Positions 25,422-34,484 of a DNA stretch of 64,000 nt are shown here, one piece after another. A program made the position numbers and the translations under genes. This DNA is from Anaerolineales bacterium (GTDB lineage: Bacteria > Chloroflexota > Anaerolineae > Anaerolineales > UBA11858), in the NCBI GenBank assembly GCA_028278545.1, contig JANQED010000033.1, positions 62,001-126,000 on the forward strand. The letters run 5' to 3'. Under the pieces are notes generated by a model. That model had not been told where the DNA came from, did not search any database, and worked only from the letters and a program-made list of their open reading frames with translations. How positions within the stretch are numbered: position 1 is the stretch's first letter; each line of letters opens with the position of its first letter.

Positions 25422-26702
25422 TCACTTTGGTTCTGGCAGGATGACCTCGATCCCACCCATCCAGGGGCGCAGCACTTCCGGGACAACCACCGAGCCGTCG
25501 GCTTGTTGATAGTTCTCGAGGAGGGCGATCATCACTCTCGGTAGCCCCAGCCCGGAACCGTTGAGGGTGTGCACGAAGCGCGGTTTGCCGCCGCCGTCTG
25601 GCCGGTAGCGGATATTGGCGCGACGCGCCTGAAAGTCGGTCACGTTTGACACTGAGGAGGCTTCCAGCCACTCCCCGCAGCCCGCAGCCCAAACCTCGAG
25701 ATCGTAAGTGAGGCTACCCCCAAAGCCGAGGTCGCCGGTGCAGAGCTGATGCGTCCGGTAAGGCAGCCTCAGCAGCGCGGCGGTCTCCTCGGCGTCGGCA
25801 AACATCTTCTCGAAGGCCGCAGGAGAATCTTCGGGTTTGGTGAACATGTACATCTCGACCTTATCGAACTGGTGGCCGCGCTTGATGCCGCGCACGTCCC
25901 GTCCGGCGCTCATCTTCTCGCGGCGGAAGCAGGGCGTGTAAGCGGTGTAGTAAAGAGGAAGCTGCTCTTCGGGGATGATCTCATCCATGTGGTAGCCGGT
26001 CAGCGGCACTTCGGCAGTCGGGACGAAGTAGAGGTCTTCCTCGTGGTCTTTGTAGAGGTTATCGGCGAATTTGGGCAGCTGCCCGGCCCCGAAGACGGTA
26101 TCGGTGCGCACCATGAAGGGCGTGTATTTCTCTGTGTAGCCCTGCTTGATGTGCAGGTCGAGCATGAAGGCGATCAAGGCTCGCTGCAAACGCGCTCCCG
26201 CGCCACTGAGCACATAGAAGCGCGAACCGGTGATCTTGACGCCGCGCTCGAAATCCAGGATGCCCAGCTCTGGGCCGAGGTCCCAGTGGGGTTTGGGTTC
26301 GAAGTCAAACTCGGGAAGTTCCCCCGAGGTCTTCAGGACCACGTTTTCGCTTTCGTCCACCCCCAAGGGAGTCCGCTCGTCCGGCATATTGGGCAGGGTG
26401 GACATGACAGCATCCAGGGAGGCCTGCACCTCCCGCAACTGTTCATCGATGTCGCTGATCTTATCCCCCACGGCGCGCATGGCCTCGATCTTGGCCTGAC
26501 GCTCGTCAGCGTCCTGCATTTTCCCGATCTCTTTCGAGACTTTGTTGCGCTCCGCTTTGAGGCTTTCCGTATTCTGGATCAGATCGCGCCGCTGGGCGTC
26601 CAATTCCAGGACCCGGTCAACGGGGGCGGGGTCTTCCTGGCGCTTCTTGAGCGCCTCTCGCACGAGATCTGGGTTTTCGCGGATCAGGTTGATGTCTAAC
26701 AT
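25422..26702 (-). CDS. serS: Seryl-tRNA synthetase
   Basis: The 426-residue enzyme charges tRNA-Ser. It has an N-terminal coiled-coil arm ([21 protein letters not shown] to about residue 105) and the class II core. Motif 2 is seen as [24 protein letters not shown] and motif 3 as [20 protein letters not shown]. The ATG at 26702 is chosen because GGAGG lies 6 bases upstream; longer frames run into the T-box leader. Expression is governed by that leader, so it should rise when uncharged tRNA-Ser accumulates. Confidence 0.97.
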   Translation of the reverse strand: MLDINLIRENPDLVREALKKRQEDPAPVDRVLELDAQRRDLIQNTESLKAERNKVSKEIGKMQDADERQAKIEAMRAVGDKISDIDEQLREVQASLDAVMSTLPNMPDERTPLGVDESENVVLKTSGELPEFDFEPKPHWDLGPELGILDFERGVKITGSRFYVLSGAGARLQRALIAFMLDLHIKQGYTEKYTPFMVRTDTVFGAGQLPKFADNLYKDHEEDLYFVPTAEVPLTGYHMDEIIPEEQLPLYYTAYTPCFRREKMSAGRDVRGIKRGHQFDKVEMYMFTKPEDSPAAFEKMFADAEETAALLRLPYRTHQLCTGDLGFGGSLTYDLEVWAAGCGEWLEASSVSNVTDFQARRANIRYRPDGGGKPRFVHTLNGSGLGLPRVMIALLENYQQADGSVVVPEVLRPWMGGIEVILPEPK

Positions 26703-26990
26703 GGTGCACCTCCAAATAAAGATATGTGAAGCCCCCCTCTCCGTGCAGGACGAGGGGGGCGCTCGTGGTGCCACCTGCTTTTGCCGCCCCGATGGGACAG
26801 CCTCATCTTCGCGCTAACGGGCGAACCCGGCTCCCTTACGATAAACGGTTTTTATCTCTGCGGGAGCGATCCCCTGAACAGGGGACGGAGGGGATTTCAT
26901 CGCTGGACCTGCCGCCTCACACCGACCGGCGGCTCTCTGGAAGGTTGCACGATTACTCGTCTCCGTGCTGATCTTTCGAGATCGGAATGG
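26703..26990 (-). promoter_or_regulatory. T-box riboswitch leader of serS
   Basis: On the minus strand the leader carries the T-box AGGTGGCACCACG (26776-26764). It folds into a textbook antiterminator: GCAGG/CCTGC and ACGAG/CTCGT flank the bulge TGGCACC. The variable C of TGGCACC would pair with discriminator G of tRNA-Ser. The competing terminator pairs GCCCCCCTC with GAGGGGGGC (26760-26731). Only a weak T-tract follows, so control could be transcriptional or translational. Upstream, GACGAGTAA (26961-26953) and the stem GCCGCC/GGCGGC with loop GGTGTGAG match stem I. The exact specifier codon (a TCC is present nearby) was not fixed. Confidence 0.93.
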
Positions 26991-26994
26991 TGCG

Positions 26995-27022
26995 ATTATA
27001 CCGGAGGTTTCGCAAGAGTCAA
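26995..27022 (-). promoter_or_regulatory. serS/T-box promoter
   Basis: On the minus strand TTGACT (27022-27017) and TATAAT (27000-26995) are 16 bases apart, which places transcription start near 26988, just before the T-box stem I. Confidence 0.85.
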
Positions 27023-27091
27023 GCAAAATTATGGTTGTAGTAAGGCAATCGCATATGGATTTTTCTCTTTAGAAAACCTTTCCGGGTCAAT

Positions 27092-27114
27092 CGCCCAACT
27101 CGGTTGGGCGGTTT
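27092..27114. terminator. Short GC hairpin with T-tract
   Basis: CGCCCAAC (27092-27099) pairs with GTTGGGCG (27103-27110) across a 3-base loop and is followed by GTTTTA on the plus strand. The 27023-27255 gap contains this and the next hairpin and no gene. Confidence 0.5.
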
Positions 27115-27191
27115 TAGCAGGCGTTTTTGTCTAATCCGGCCGCCAACGCGGTTGGCTTGCTACCCGAAATATTGTTTCCGCATCGCTCATT

Positions 27192-27214
27192 GCTGGACTT
27201 TCTTAAAGTCCAGC
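27192..27214. terminator. Perfect hairpin downstream of histidine kinase
   Basis: GCTGGACTTT (27192-27201) pairs perfectly with AAAGTCCAGC (27205-27214). It lies 42 bases past the kinase stop on its strand. No long T-run follows, so it may be an inefficient terminator or an RNA-stabilising element. Confidence 0.5.
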
Positions 27215-27255
27215 CCAGGAATTGAAGGGCGCTTCGTATGAGTCATCAAGATTCT

Positions 27256-28704
27256 TCATCCCAAAGTTGGCAGTTGGATGATGAAGGTGCTGCCCCGGCC
27301 AAGCTCGCTCTCAACGCGGATGCCCCCCCCGTGCATCTCGACAATCGATTTGGCGATTGCCAGCCCCAACCCAGACTCCCCCTCTACTCCTTGACGGGAT
27401 TCATCGCCGCGGTAGAAGCGGTCGAAGATGCGCGTTATATCCGCCGGGCTGATGCCGGGGCCGGTATCTGTGACGGCAACCTGCAACCAGGAGCCGGGAC
27501 TGGTTTGGTCGCTGGCGACCGAGCATTGGATGCGGATATCCCCTCCACCGGGCGTGTGCCGGATGGCATTACTGACCAGGTTGCCGAGCACCTGCATGAT
27601 GCGGTCGGGATCGACATGGATGTGCGGTAAATCGGGCTCTGCGGTGACGCTGAGGTTGATCTTTCGCTTTTCAGCGGGATGGCGATAGGCGGCCTGGAGC
27701 TGTTTTAGCAGGGCTTCTGGAGCCACGGGAGCCAGATTGAGAGATAATTCGCCCGCCTCGGCCAGCGTAAGGGTGCGCAAATCACTTACCAAACGCTGCA
27801 AATGGTGGACTTCGTTGAAGATGGTCTCTAAGCGTTCGGGGGTGGGCTTGAGCACTCCGTCACGCATGGATTCGATGTACCCGGCGATGACCGTCAGCGG
27901 GGTGCGCAGGTCGTGGGCGATGTCGGCGGTCATCTGGCGGCGCTGCATGCTGAGATGGGCCAGGTCGGCGCTCATCTGGTTGAAATCCCCCGCCAGTTGG
28001 CCGATCTCGTCTTTGGAGTTCACGTTCACTTGTCGGCCGAACTCCCCTTTAGCGGTATGGCGGATGGCGGCGGTCAGTTCACGCAGCGGGCGAGTGAGTC
28101 TCCCGACCAGCAGCAGACTCAGGATGGCTGCCACAGCCATCGCGCCAAGGGTGGCGTAGAGCAGGGATTGATTTGCGCGCTCTAAAAACAGCTCTTCGCG
28201 CCGAGCCAGCGGCGGAATATCCCCGGTGGCGATGACAGCACCTACGATCTCTCCGTCGATTTCAATGGCCGTTCCCTCCTGCAGTTGATCCTCTGAGAGG
28301 ACATCCCCCCGACGGTATTCCCCGGCCGGGACGACGATGCGCCCGCGGGTGTCGATGAGGGCAAATGTCAGCGCCTGGGTTTGAGCCTCTCTCCCCGGCG
28401 GGTTATCTATCGGTTGCGGTGGCTGCTGAGGCGGCTGCCCAGGGGGTGGGTTTTGAGGATCGCCCTGGGGCTGCGCCGGCAGTTGGTTTTGACGGCGTGG
28501 TAGCGTCTCGGCGAAGCCGCGCCACGAGCCCGTAGCCAGATAATAGGTTGTGGCCAGGTCGATGAAGTTGTTCTGGGCGTTGCTCAGCACCAACTTGGCG
28601 AAATCTCGCTGGGTGGTGTAGCGGGTGATGGCTACGGCTAACAGGGCTACGGTCAGGCTGACGGCCAGAAAGGCGAGCAGCAGCTTAAGGGTCAGAGAGC
28701 GCAA
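27256..28704 (-). CDS. Membrane sensor histidine kinase (BaeS-like)
   Basis: The 482-residue kinase has an N-terminal transmembrane helix (LLLAFLAVSLTVALLAVAITRY). A periplasmic region with a Gln/Pro-rich tract (around residues 75-105) follows, then a second helix near residue 185. Next come a HAMP domain, the H-box ADIAHDLRTPLTVIAGY and an ATPase domain (LVSNAIRHTPGG, TDTGPGISPADI, GLGLAIAKSIVEMHGG). It follows the regulator gene by 2 bases, so the pair is one operon. The Gln/Pro tract in the sensor is unusual. The stimulus is unknown. Confidence 0.93.
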   Translation of the reverse strand: MRSLTLKLLLAFLAVSLTVALLAVAITRYTTQRDFAKLVLSNAQNNFIDLATTYYLATGSWRGFAETLPRRQNQLPAQPQGDPQNPPPGQPPQQPPQPIDNPPGREAQTQALTFALIDTRGRIVVPAGEYRRGDVLSEDQLQEGTAIEIDGEIVGAVIATGDIPPLARREELFLERANQSLLYATLGAMAVAAILSLLLVGRLTRPLRELTAAIRHTAKGEFGRQVNVNSKDEIGQLAGDFNQMSADLAHLSMQRRQMTADIAHDLRTPLTVIAGYIESMRDGVLKPTPERLETIFNEVHHLQRLVSDLRTLTLAEAGELSLNLAPVAPEALLKQLQAAYRHPAEKRKINLSVTAEPDLPHIHVDPDRIMQVLGNLVSNAIRHTPGGGDIRIQCSVASDQTSPGSWLQVAVTDTGPGISPADITRIFDRFYRGDESRQGVEGESGLGLAIAKSIVEMHGGGIRVESELGRGSTFIIQLPTLG

Positions 28705-28706
28705 GG

Positions 28707-29411
28707 CTATGCTTCCTCTCCGGAGGCAGTATCAGCTTGAAAACGGTAACCCACCCCAAAGACGGTCTCGATGCGCTGTGGGTTGCTGGGGTCGGCCTCG
28801 ATTTTGGTCCGCAGGTTGCGGATGTGCACATCGATAGTGCGTTCGACGCCCTCGAAGGCGGTGCCCTGCAACCTTTGCAGCAAGTCTAACCGGGAAAAGA
28901 CGCGTCCCGGCGCGGACATCAGCACCCCCAGCAGGTCGAACTCCGAGGGGGTCAGGTCGACGAACTGCTCGTCGACCTTCACGGTGTGCTCATCTTGATT
29001 GAGGGTGATCCCGCCCCCGCGCAGGAGATTGGGCGTCGGGGCGGCCTGGCTGGTGCGCCGCAGCACGGCCCGGATGCGCGCCACCAGTTCTTTCATGCCG
29101 AAGGGCTTGGTGACATAGTCGTCAGCGCCCAACTCCAGGCCCAGCACCTTGTCGGTTTCTTCCAGTTTGGCGGTCAGCATGATGATGGGCGTCTCGCTTT
29201 CCTTGCGGTAAGCGCGCATGAAGTCGTACCCGCCCATTTCGGGCATCATGATGTCGAGGATGATCAGATCGGGCTTTTCATGTCGGGCAACATGCAGGGC
29301 CACCTGTCCGTTCTCGGCACTGACCACCCGGAAGCCATCCTCGGTCAGGTATTCCCGCAGCAGCGTGCGCACATTGGCTTTGTCATCTACGACGAGGATG
29401 GTTTTGCTCAT
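28707..29411 (-). CDS. OmpR/PhoB-family response regulator
   Basis: The 234-residue regulator has a receiver domain with acidic pocket VVDDKANV, phosphoacceptor in IILDIMMPEMGG and Lys in DDYVTKPFGMKEL. A winged-helix DNA-binding domain follows (LTPSEFDLLGVLMSAPGRVFSRLDLLQRL, VDVHIRNLRTKIE). It is the upstream gene of the two-component pair at 27256-29411. Its targets are not evident, although the DUF1566 lipoprotein gene lies 32 bases upstream on the same strand and could be cotranscribed. Confidence 0.95.
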   Translation of the reverse strand: MSKTILVVDDKANVRTLLREYLTEDGFRVVSAENGQVALHVARHEKPDLIILDIMMPEMGGYDFMRAYRKESETPIIMLTAKLEETDKVLGLELGADDYVTKPFGMKELVARIRAVLRRTSQAAPTPNLLRGGGITLNQDEHTVKVDEQFVDLTPSEFDLLGVLMSAPGRVFSRLDLLQRLQGTAFEGVERTIDVHIRNLRTKIEADPSNPQRIETVFGVGYRFQADTASGEEA

Positions 29412-29443
29412 GGGATTATTGTACCCAAAAACCGGGTAAATCC

Positions 29444-31027
29444 TTAGGGCCTATTGGCGGGGACACAGGCTAACTGGCTTTGGATGTTCTCACAGGTGCC
29501 GCCGCCGGGCCCGACCGTACAGGCCGCGCCGGCGCTCAAACCAGAACAGGCATCGATGGCTTCCTGGGGCGGGCTGGGCTGGCCGCCTACATTTTGACCA
29601 CTTGGCCTTTGATCTAGCCCCTGATCGCCAGCGGGTTGCGTGAATGCAGTTTGATCCACTTCACCGCCAGTGATGACCTGGTCAGAGACGCCACCCCGCA
29701 CGCAGCGCACATAGTTGAGCAGCCGGCTGGCGTCGCCCTGGGGGCCGAAATAGCTGGGGTAGTCGGCGGGGTCGCCAGACTTGGGATCAGAGCGCTGTGC
29801 GCCAGCGCCATGCACATCCATCCAGACATTGTTGAAGTAACCCAACGCCCGGCCAAAGGCGATATACACCGCCGACTGGGCGCCGTGGGCGCCGACATGG
29901 GAGGTGCTGGTCCAATAGAAAGGATAATCTTGTTGGCCAGCTTCATTGACGATCTCGCTGACAGAAAAGATGGGGTCAATGGCGGCAGAACCGGTAGTAT
30001 CGGGGCTGCGGGTGTAGTCAACGATGCTCTGAAGTTCTTTGGCATTGGGCAAACGCCAGTCATCTTGTCCGGCTAAGTCCAGGCTTTCGCAATAATTGAG
30101 GGTGCTGCTCCAATCCATGCCCTCTGTTGAGTCGGCTCCCTGCCAGACGAGGCCGGTGGCAAGATCGCTGACGGTGCCATCGCCATTATCCACGAGTTCG
30201 TTTTCACCGTAACCTTCGCCGCCGCGTACCATGCGCAGGAAATAGGTCTTGCCCATGCGGCTACTGGTGGGGTAGCATTTGATGCGCCCATCGGCGAAGT
30301 TGACGCCAAAGAAGCATTCCTGGTTGTCCATCACGCTGGCCTCGTAGATGGTGCTGGTGACCCACTGCGAATCGAGTTCGCGCTCGCCGATGGAGGGGTC
30401 GCCGTATTCAAAGATGAAATAATCGGTGTCGATGAAGGGGTCAGTGCCGGTGACGGCATCATCGACCCCCGAAAAGTCCATCAGGCTGTAGAGTTCTTTG
30501 ATGGTGGGCACGCGCCAATCGTCGTAGCCAGCAAATAAGAAAGAGTCGGCGTAGGCAATGGCGTCAAAGTAAAGCATTTTGTCGCCGGGGTCCTGGATCC
30601 ACATCAAGCCGGTGTTGAGATCGGTGACGGTGCCATCGCCGTTATCCACATAACGGGCCTGCAGGCCGCTGTACTGAGCATCCTGACCGAAGAAATCCTC
30701 GCCTGCGGTTGGGCAAGAGATGCCCGCTCGGTCGTCGTAGCAGTAAGCCTGGCTTGTATCCACGATGGTGTAGCTGTATGTGGGAGCGGTGTCGGCTGTG
30801 ACTGCGGATGCAGGTGAGGTTTGCTCTACGGAGACGAGCTGATCGTCTGCTTGGATCACGGATTCTTCTGAAATCACGGTGGCATCGGTAATGCTCTGCT
30901 GTGCAGTTTGTGAGGATGTACCAGCATTATTGACCAAGATCGACGCCAGCGGTTGAGCGGCGTTACAGGCTGTCATGGCGAAAGCGACAGCGACTGCGAT
31001 TATCAGGGTTTTGCTTTGCTTGTCCAT
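29444..31027 (-). CDS. DUF1566 (Lcl-type) lipoprotein with C-terminal Cys cassette
   Basis: The 527-residue lipoprotein has a lipobox near residue 20 (AFAMTACNAAQ). Two DUF1566/Lcl domains follow (TGLMWIQDPGDKMLYFDAI...DDWRVPTIKELYSLMD and TGLVWQGADSTEGMDW...DDWRLPNAKELQSIVD). In several known proteins this domain sits on surface structures. After a Gln/Pro-rich tail, the C-terminus is a small Cys module: DACSGLSAGAACT, then GTCENIQSQLACVP (about residues 489-522). The same module occurs inside the GT39 enzyme at 35730. The signal peptide puts it outside the membrane. A terminator at 31202 separates it from the upstream GGDEF gene. Confidence 0.85.
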   Translation of the reverse strand: MDKQSKTLIIAVAVAFAMTACNAAQPLASILVNNAGTSSQTAQQSITDATVISEESVIQADDQLVSVEQTSPASAVTADTAPTYSYTIVDTSQAYCYDDRAGISCPTAGEDFFGQDAQYSGLQARYVDNGDGTVTDLNTGLMWIQDPGDKMLYFDAIAYADSFLFAGYDDWRVPTIKELYSLMDFSGVDDAVTGTDPFIDTDYFIFEYGDPSIGERELDSQWVTSTIYEASVMDNQECFFGVNFADGRIKCYPTSSRMGKTYFLRMVRGGEGYGENELVDNGDGTVSDLATGLVWQGADSTEGMDWSSTLNYCESLDLAGQDDWRLPNAKELQSIVDYTRSPDTTGSAAIDPIFSVSEIVNEAGQQDYPFYWTSTSHVGAHGAQSAVYIAFGRALGYFNNVWMDVHGAGAQRSDPKSGDPADYPSYFGPQGDASRLLNYVRCVRGGVSDQVITGGEVDQTAFTQPAGDQGLDQRPSGQNVGGQPSPPQEAIDACSGLSAGAACTVGPGGGTCENIQSQLACVPANRP

Positions 31028-31201
31028 GGTTTGCTCCTAGAGTAACTCAGAAAACATCTTGAAGGAATGGTAGCAAACACTTGTTCAAAAGTTGTTTAGA
31101 AGATTTGTAGATTTGATTGAGATTTATGGGGACGAGTCTCGATTTCAAGGTGAGCACTGGACAATCCATCTGAATTGTACTCCCCAGGGTAGTCCGTGAA
31201 A

Positions 31202-31232
31202 AAAACAGGCTGCGATCATCGCAGCCTGTTTT
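31202..31232 (-). terminator. Rho-independent terminator of GGDEF gene
   Basis: AAAACAGGCTGCGA (31202-31215) and TCGCAGCCTGTTTT (31219-31232) form a perfect 14-bp stem. On the minus strand it is followed by a run of seven T. It lies 20 bases beyond the GGDEF stop. Confidence 0.92.
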
Positions 31233-31251
31233 GCGGAAGGGGACTTTTTGC

Positions 31252-31803
31252 TTAGATATTTTGAGAGATACCTTGGGTTTGATATTGGTTTTGAACCCAG
31301 TTAGGCAGACTTGCTTTGCCGAGGCTTGAAACCCGGTTCTTCCCCATTTCTTTGGCGGCTTGCTGGCAGGATTGAGCCGCTCCGACGGTATCCCCGATAC
31401 CGATGCTGACCCCGTATCCCTGCCTATTGATGTGCGCAAGGATCCTTTTGGCAATGGCCTCTGCTTCGGAGGAGGTGATATTGTATAGGAGAACGGCGAA
31501 CTCATCTCCGCCCCAATGGCTGACCAGATCGGTTTTTCTGACATGCTGAATAATGCTTTTAGAAACCGTGACAATGGCCTCATCGCCGGCCTGATAACCG
31601 TGTTCCCGATTGATCTTTTTCAGGTTATCAAGATCGATAAAAAGGGCAATATAGCCTCCCTCGAGGACGGCAGCATTAAAGGCCTCTCTGGTTGGCAAGC
31701 ATGTTAGAGGGTTTCGCACATAGAACGGCTTGGAGTCGTTTAACACCCAATCAGCGACTATAAAGCGCAGGCGATTCAAACGGGTTGCATGTATGCCTAA
31801 CAT
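31252..31803 (-). CDS. GGDEF-domain diguanylate cyclase
   Basis: The 183-residue protein is a nearly bare GGDEF domain: CLPTREAFNAAV, ALFIDLDNLKKINREHGYQAGDEAI, the active-site motif WGGDEFAVLLYN, and VSIGIGD. Residues 1-40 are a short N-terminal segment without a recognisable sensor. With the exact GGDEF residues and the Mg-binding Asp it should make c-di-GMP. No inhibitory RxxD site is obvious upstream of the motif. It lies near surface glycosylation genes, which could be targets of c-di-GMP control, but this is only synteny. Confidence 0.92.
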   Translation of the reverse strand: MLGIHATRLNRLRFIVADWVLNDSKPFYVRNPLTCLPTREAFNAAVLEGGYIALFIDLDNLKKINREHGYQAGDEAIVTVSKSIIQHVRKTDLVSHWGGDEFAVLLYNITSSEAEAIAKRILAHINRQGYGVSIGIGDTVGAAQSCQQAAKEMGKNRVSSLGKASLPNWVQNQYQTQGISQNI

Positions 31804-31952
31804 TTCTTCCTCTGAGAAATCACATCCTTCATGCTTGCCGTTGCAAGATTTATACCGAAGATTGGTTCAGATGATGTTTAGGCGCTTTTCAGGTTTGGGT
31901 GGAACTGAGCTAGCCGAGCTTTTTCTGCCTCTGGGCGTGCGCGACAGTGTGA

Positions 31953-32822
31953 TCAAGGCGTCGGGGTATCGGTTGCCGTAGGTGCGGTTGTATCGGTCGC
32001 CGTAGGTGCAGGTGTGTCGGTCGCGGTAGGCAAGGTGGTGTTGGTTGACGTCGGAGCTGTGGTGCTCGTCGATGTTGACGTTGGTGCCGTTGTACTTGTG
32101 GAAGTAGCTGCGGTTGTGCTGGTGGGGGTGGATGTGTCCCCGGTTGCGGTGGCCGTGGGGGTCTCCGTCGTGGTCGCGGTCGAGGTGGCATCCCCGGTGA
32201 CCACGATCTGGACGTAGAAATTGTGACCGAAAGGCTCCCCAGCGGCGTTCTTGAGCTGCCAGTAGCCGGTGTAGGTGCCGGCGGTAGCTGGGGCAACTAG
32301 CTCCAGAGAAATTTCGAGCGAGAAGCCAGCCGCGGTCTCGGTGGTCAGGAGTTGGGGGCTGACGCCGCTCATGCTATCCCCATTGACAAAGAAGACCGAA
32401 TAGGCCGTCGTCCAGGCGCAGGAGCCGCTGTTTTGCATGCGCCAGGTTTTGGTGAAGGCCGTTCCCGGGGCAAACTGCGTGCCATCCGGGATGGTGACAT
32501 CGCTGACGAAAGTGGCGTTGTCGCAGCCGCTGGCCTGTCCACCGGTATTGCCACCCACCGGATTGGACACCGCGGCCACAGTGTAAGAGCTGGTTGCGCT
32601 GGGGCTGGGTGTCAGCGTGCTGGTGGCGGTTGCCGTAGCGGAGGGTGTGCTGGTCTCTGTCGCCTGCGGGGTCAACGATAGGGCGGCGAAGACTGTTTCG
32701 GCCGCGGAGGTGAGAACCTGCTCAGCAGAGGGGACTTCTTCGCCCCCACCGGCGCCCAGGTCGCAGCCGGTCAGCAGCAATAAGCATATGGTGAACAATA
32801 GGATACTTTTTTTGTGTTTCAT
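31953..32822 (-). CDS. Lipoprotein with NBR1-type Ig domain and Thr/Ser-rich tail
   Basis: The 289-residue lipoprotein has a lipobox (LLLLTGCDLG). A Thr/Ser/Pro linker follows, then an NBR1-like Ig domain near residues 98-205 (DVTIPDGTQFAPGTAFTKTWRMQNSGSCAWT...YTGYWQLKNAAGEPFG...FYVQIVV). About 80 residues of Thr-rich repeats (TATDTPAP type) form the tail. The corresponding DNA has an imperfect 24-base tandem periodicity at its 3' end. The tail looks like a surface stalk and an O-glycosylation acceptor. It is the last gene of the operon that starts with the GT39 enzyme and lies 19 bases after the Cys-rich protein gene. Confidence 0.85.
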   Translation of the reverse strand: MKHKKSILLFTICLLLLTGCDLGAGGGEEVPSAEQVLTSAAETVFAALSLTPQATETSTPSATATATSTLTPSPSATSSYTVAAVSNPVGGNTGGQASGCDNATFVSDVTIPDGTQFAPGTAFTKTWRMQNSGSCAWTTAYSVFFVNGDSMSGVSPQLLTTETAAGFSLEISLELVAPATAGTYTGYWQLKNAAGEPFGHNFYVQIVVTGDATSTATTTETPTATATGDTSTPTSTTAATSTSTTAPTSTSTSTTAPTSTNTTLPTATDTPAPTATDTTAPTATDTPTP

Positions 32823-32841
32823 TCAACAGCTCGATTCACTA

Positions 32842-34464
32842 CTACTCGAATAAGAAATCGGTATTGGGGATCTCCGGCATGGGGATTGGTTGAGAATACA
32901 GGTAAGCGCCGGATGGGTAGATCATCTCGCCCAATAATTCTGCGCGGAGGGCCATAAGTCCCGCTAACTGTTCAGCGTTCAGGGTTGTGCCTACCCAGGC
33001 GAAGTTTGCCGCGTAGTTGTAGACGATGGCGCCGTCCAACTCGCCGTAGGTTTTCATCAGGTTCAGCACCTTGACGTTGTCGGCAGATTCACCGGCCATA
33101 AACTTGCGTAGTTCCAACGAGACCTGCTCGCGTATGTCTACAATGCCGATCAAGTTGGCGCGTTGGATATCGACCAGGGTGGTAACCAGGCCCGCTTGCC
33201 CGGGGGTCAGCGCTGCCAGGAAGGCTTCTCCGTAATCCGCGGTGATGTTGGTGCCGATATTATAGCCGGGATTGCCCACAGCGGGGGCGTCCTTCATGTA
33301 GAACGAGCCGAAATAGGCCCCTTGCCGCTCGGGACAGAAATACACATCCGCTTCCAGCGATCCGAGGTACCAACTGAACATGTCACCGGCGTAGGTCATC
33401 ACCGCCACTTTGACATCACGCTCGAGGTGGCGAACGTCGGAGGGTTCCTCGGCATCGGGCCAATCGAGCATCCCGACCCCGACCAAGGCATCCAGGTGAG
33501 CCCGCTGGTCGGCGTCCAAAGCGTGGAGAATGCCGCCCATCACCTGGGCCCGCTCGAAGCTGATCTTGCCGTCCAGCCGGTAAAGCTCTGCCGAGTAGGC
33601 TTTGACAGCTTCTTCGTTTAGGCCCGTGGTTCCGGTGGGCAGGTCGCCCTCCAGCAGGCGGCGAAAAGCGTCCATCAGCACAAAGCGCCTATAGCCATGT
33701 TCATTGATCGAGTCGACCTGGCCCTCGGCCAGCGCCACCAACTCGGCGCGCTGATCGGGTGTCAGAATAGACAGCATGTTGAAGGCAGCCTTGGTCAGGA
33801 AATCAGTATTATGGCCCATTTGGCTGGGATCATTGTCCCGCAGATATTGGAAACCCCAAAAGTCGGCCACTTTGCCGGGTGGGAAGAAGGAGTCAGCGCC
33901 CAGGTTGCCGGTCAGGAAAGCCAGGGCGTCGAAGGCAATGGTGGTGCGCTGGGCCTGGTCTGAGATAGCTTGCTCGATGGTCATCTCCCTGACGCTTTCT
34001 TCCTGTTCCTGGGGTGCTGCCTCGGGTTGAGTACCTGGAGACCCAGCACAGGCGTCGCGGCAGTAGCGGCGATCACCTCCTTGCAGGTCAGCGGAGTCGT
34101 CGCAGCAGTCTTTGCAGGTGCCCTCGTCGCCCGATGAAGTACAAAATGAATAGTCGCCATTTGGGCCCAGGATTGAAGCCACTTCGAAGCTGATCAAGTC
34201 CGTGTTCTGGGAGAAATCCTGCGTGGCGCACGAATCTCGACAGGATTTTCGGGTTGAACCGTCCGTGTCCAGGCTATCGCAGCAATCTTTACACTGGCCT
34301 TCGCTAGAGGTGTTGTTGATACAGGCATCCTCCGTCAAGGTTTGGATAGATGATTGGGCTGTGAAAGCTTCGACAGAGGCTGCTTTTGCCTGGATGGTTG
34401 CGCAGGCAACGGTTACAGTTGCAAGTATGAGCAGGGTGATAGGGAAGAATTTTCTTGTCAGCAT
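32842..34464 (-). CDS. Secreted Cys-rich protein with two CKDCCD modules
   Basis: From the ATG at 34464 (AAGGAAA upstream) the product has 540 residues and a signal peptide ending in CATIQAKAAS, possibly lipidated. The N-terminal third carries two copies of a module with CKDCCD...CRDxC (about residues 49-70 and 106-130), then a Gln/Glu linker. The remaining 370 residues are helical and contain two related halves with LTPDQRAELVALAEGQ and LTPGQAGLVTTLVDIQ, as if duplicated. I do not recognise a family. It lies 20 bases after the GT2 gene in the glycosylation operon, so it may be a modified substrate or a surface component. Confidence 0.75.
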   Translation of the reverse strand: MLTRKFFPITLLILATVTVACATIQAKAASVEAFTAQSSIQTLTEDACINNTSSEGQCKDCCDSLDTDGSTRKSCRDSCATQDFSQNTDLISFEVASILGPNGDYSFCTSSGDEGTCKDCCDDSADLQGGDRRYCRDACAGSPGTQPEAAPQEQEESVREMTIEQAISDQAQRTTIAFDALAFLTGNLGADSFFPPGKVADFWGFQYLRDNDPSQMGHNTDFLTKAAFNMLSILTPDQRAELVALAEGQVDSINEHGYRRFVLMDAFRRLLEGDLPTGTTGLNEEAVKAYSAELYRLDGKISFERAQVMGGILHALDADQRAHLDALVGVGMLDWPDAEEPSDVRHLERDVKVAVMTYAGDMFSWYLGSLEADVYFCPERQGAYFGSFYMKDAPAVGNPGYNIGTNITADYGEAFLAALTPGQAGLVTTLVDIQRANLIGIVDIREQVSLELRKFMAGESADNVKVLNLMKTYGELDGAIVYNYAANFAWVGTTLNAEQLAGLMALRAELLGEMIYPSGAYLYSQPIPMPEIPNTDFLFE

Positions 34465-34484
34465 GGTATGTTTCCTTGATTTGA

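Noticed and set aside
25749..26699. 316-codon open frame on the plus strand across serS
   Set aside because: It lies fully antisense to a well-supported serS and has no recognisable protein features.
27092..27114. Hairpin as the main terminator of the kinase operon
   Set aside because: The T-tract is on the plus strand, opposite to the kinase transcript; it is listed only as an unassigned hairpin.
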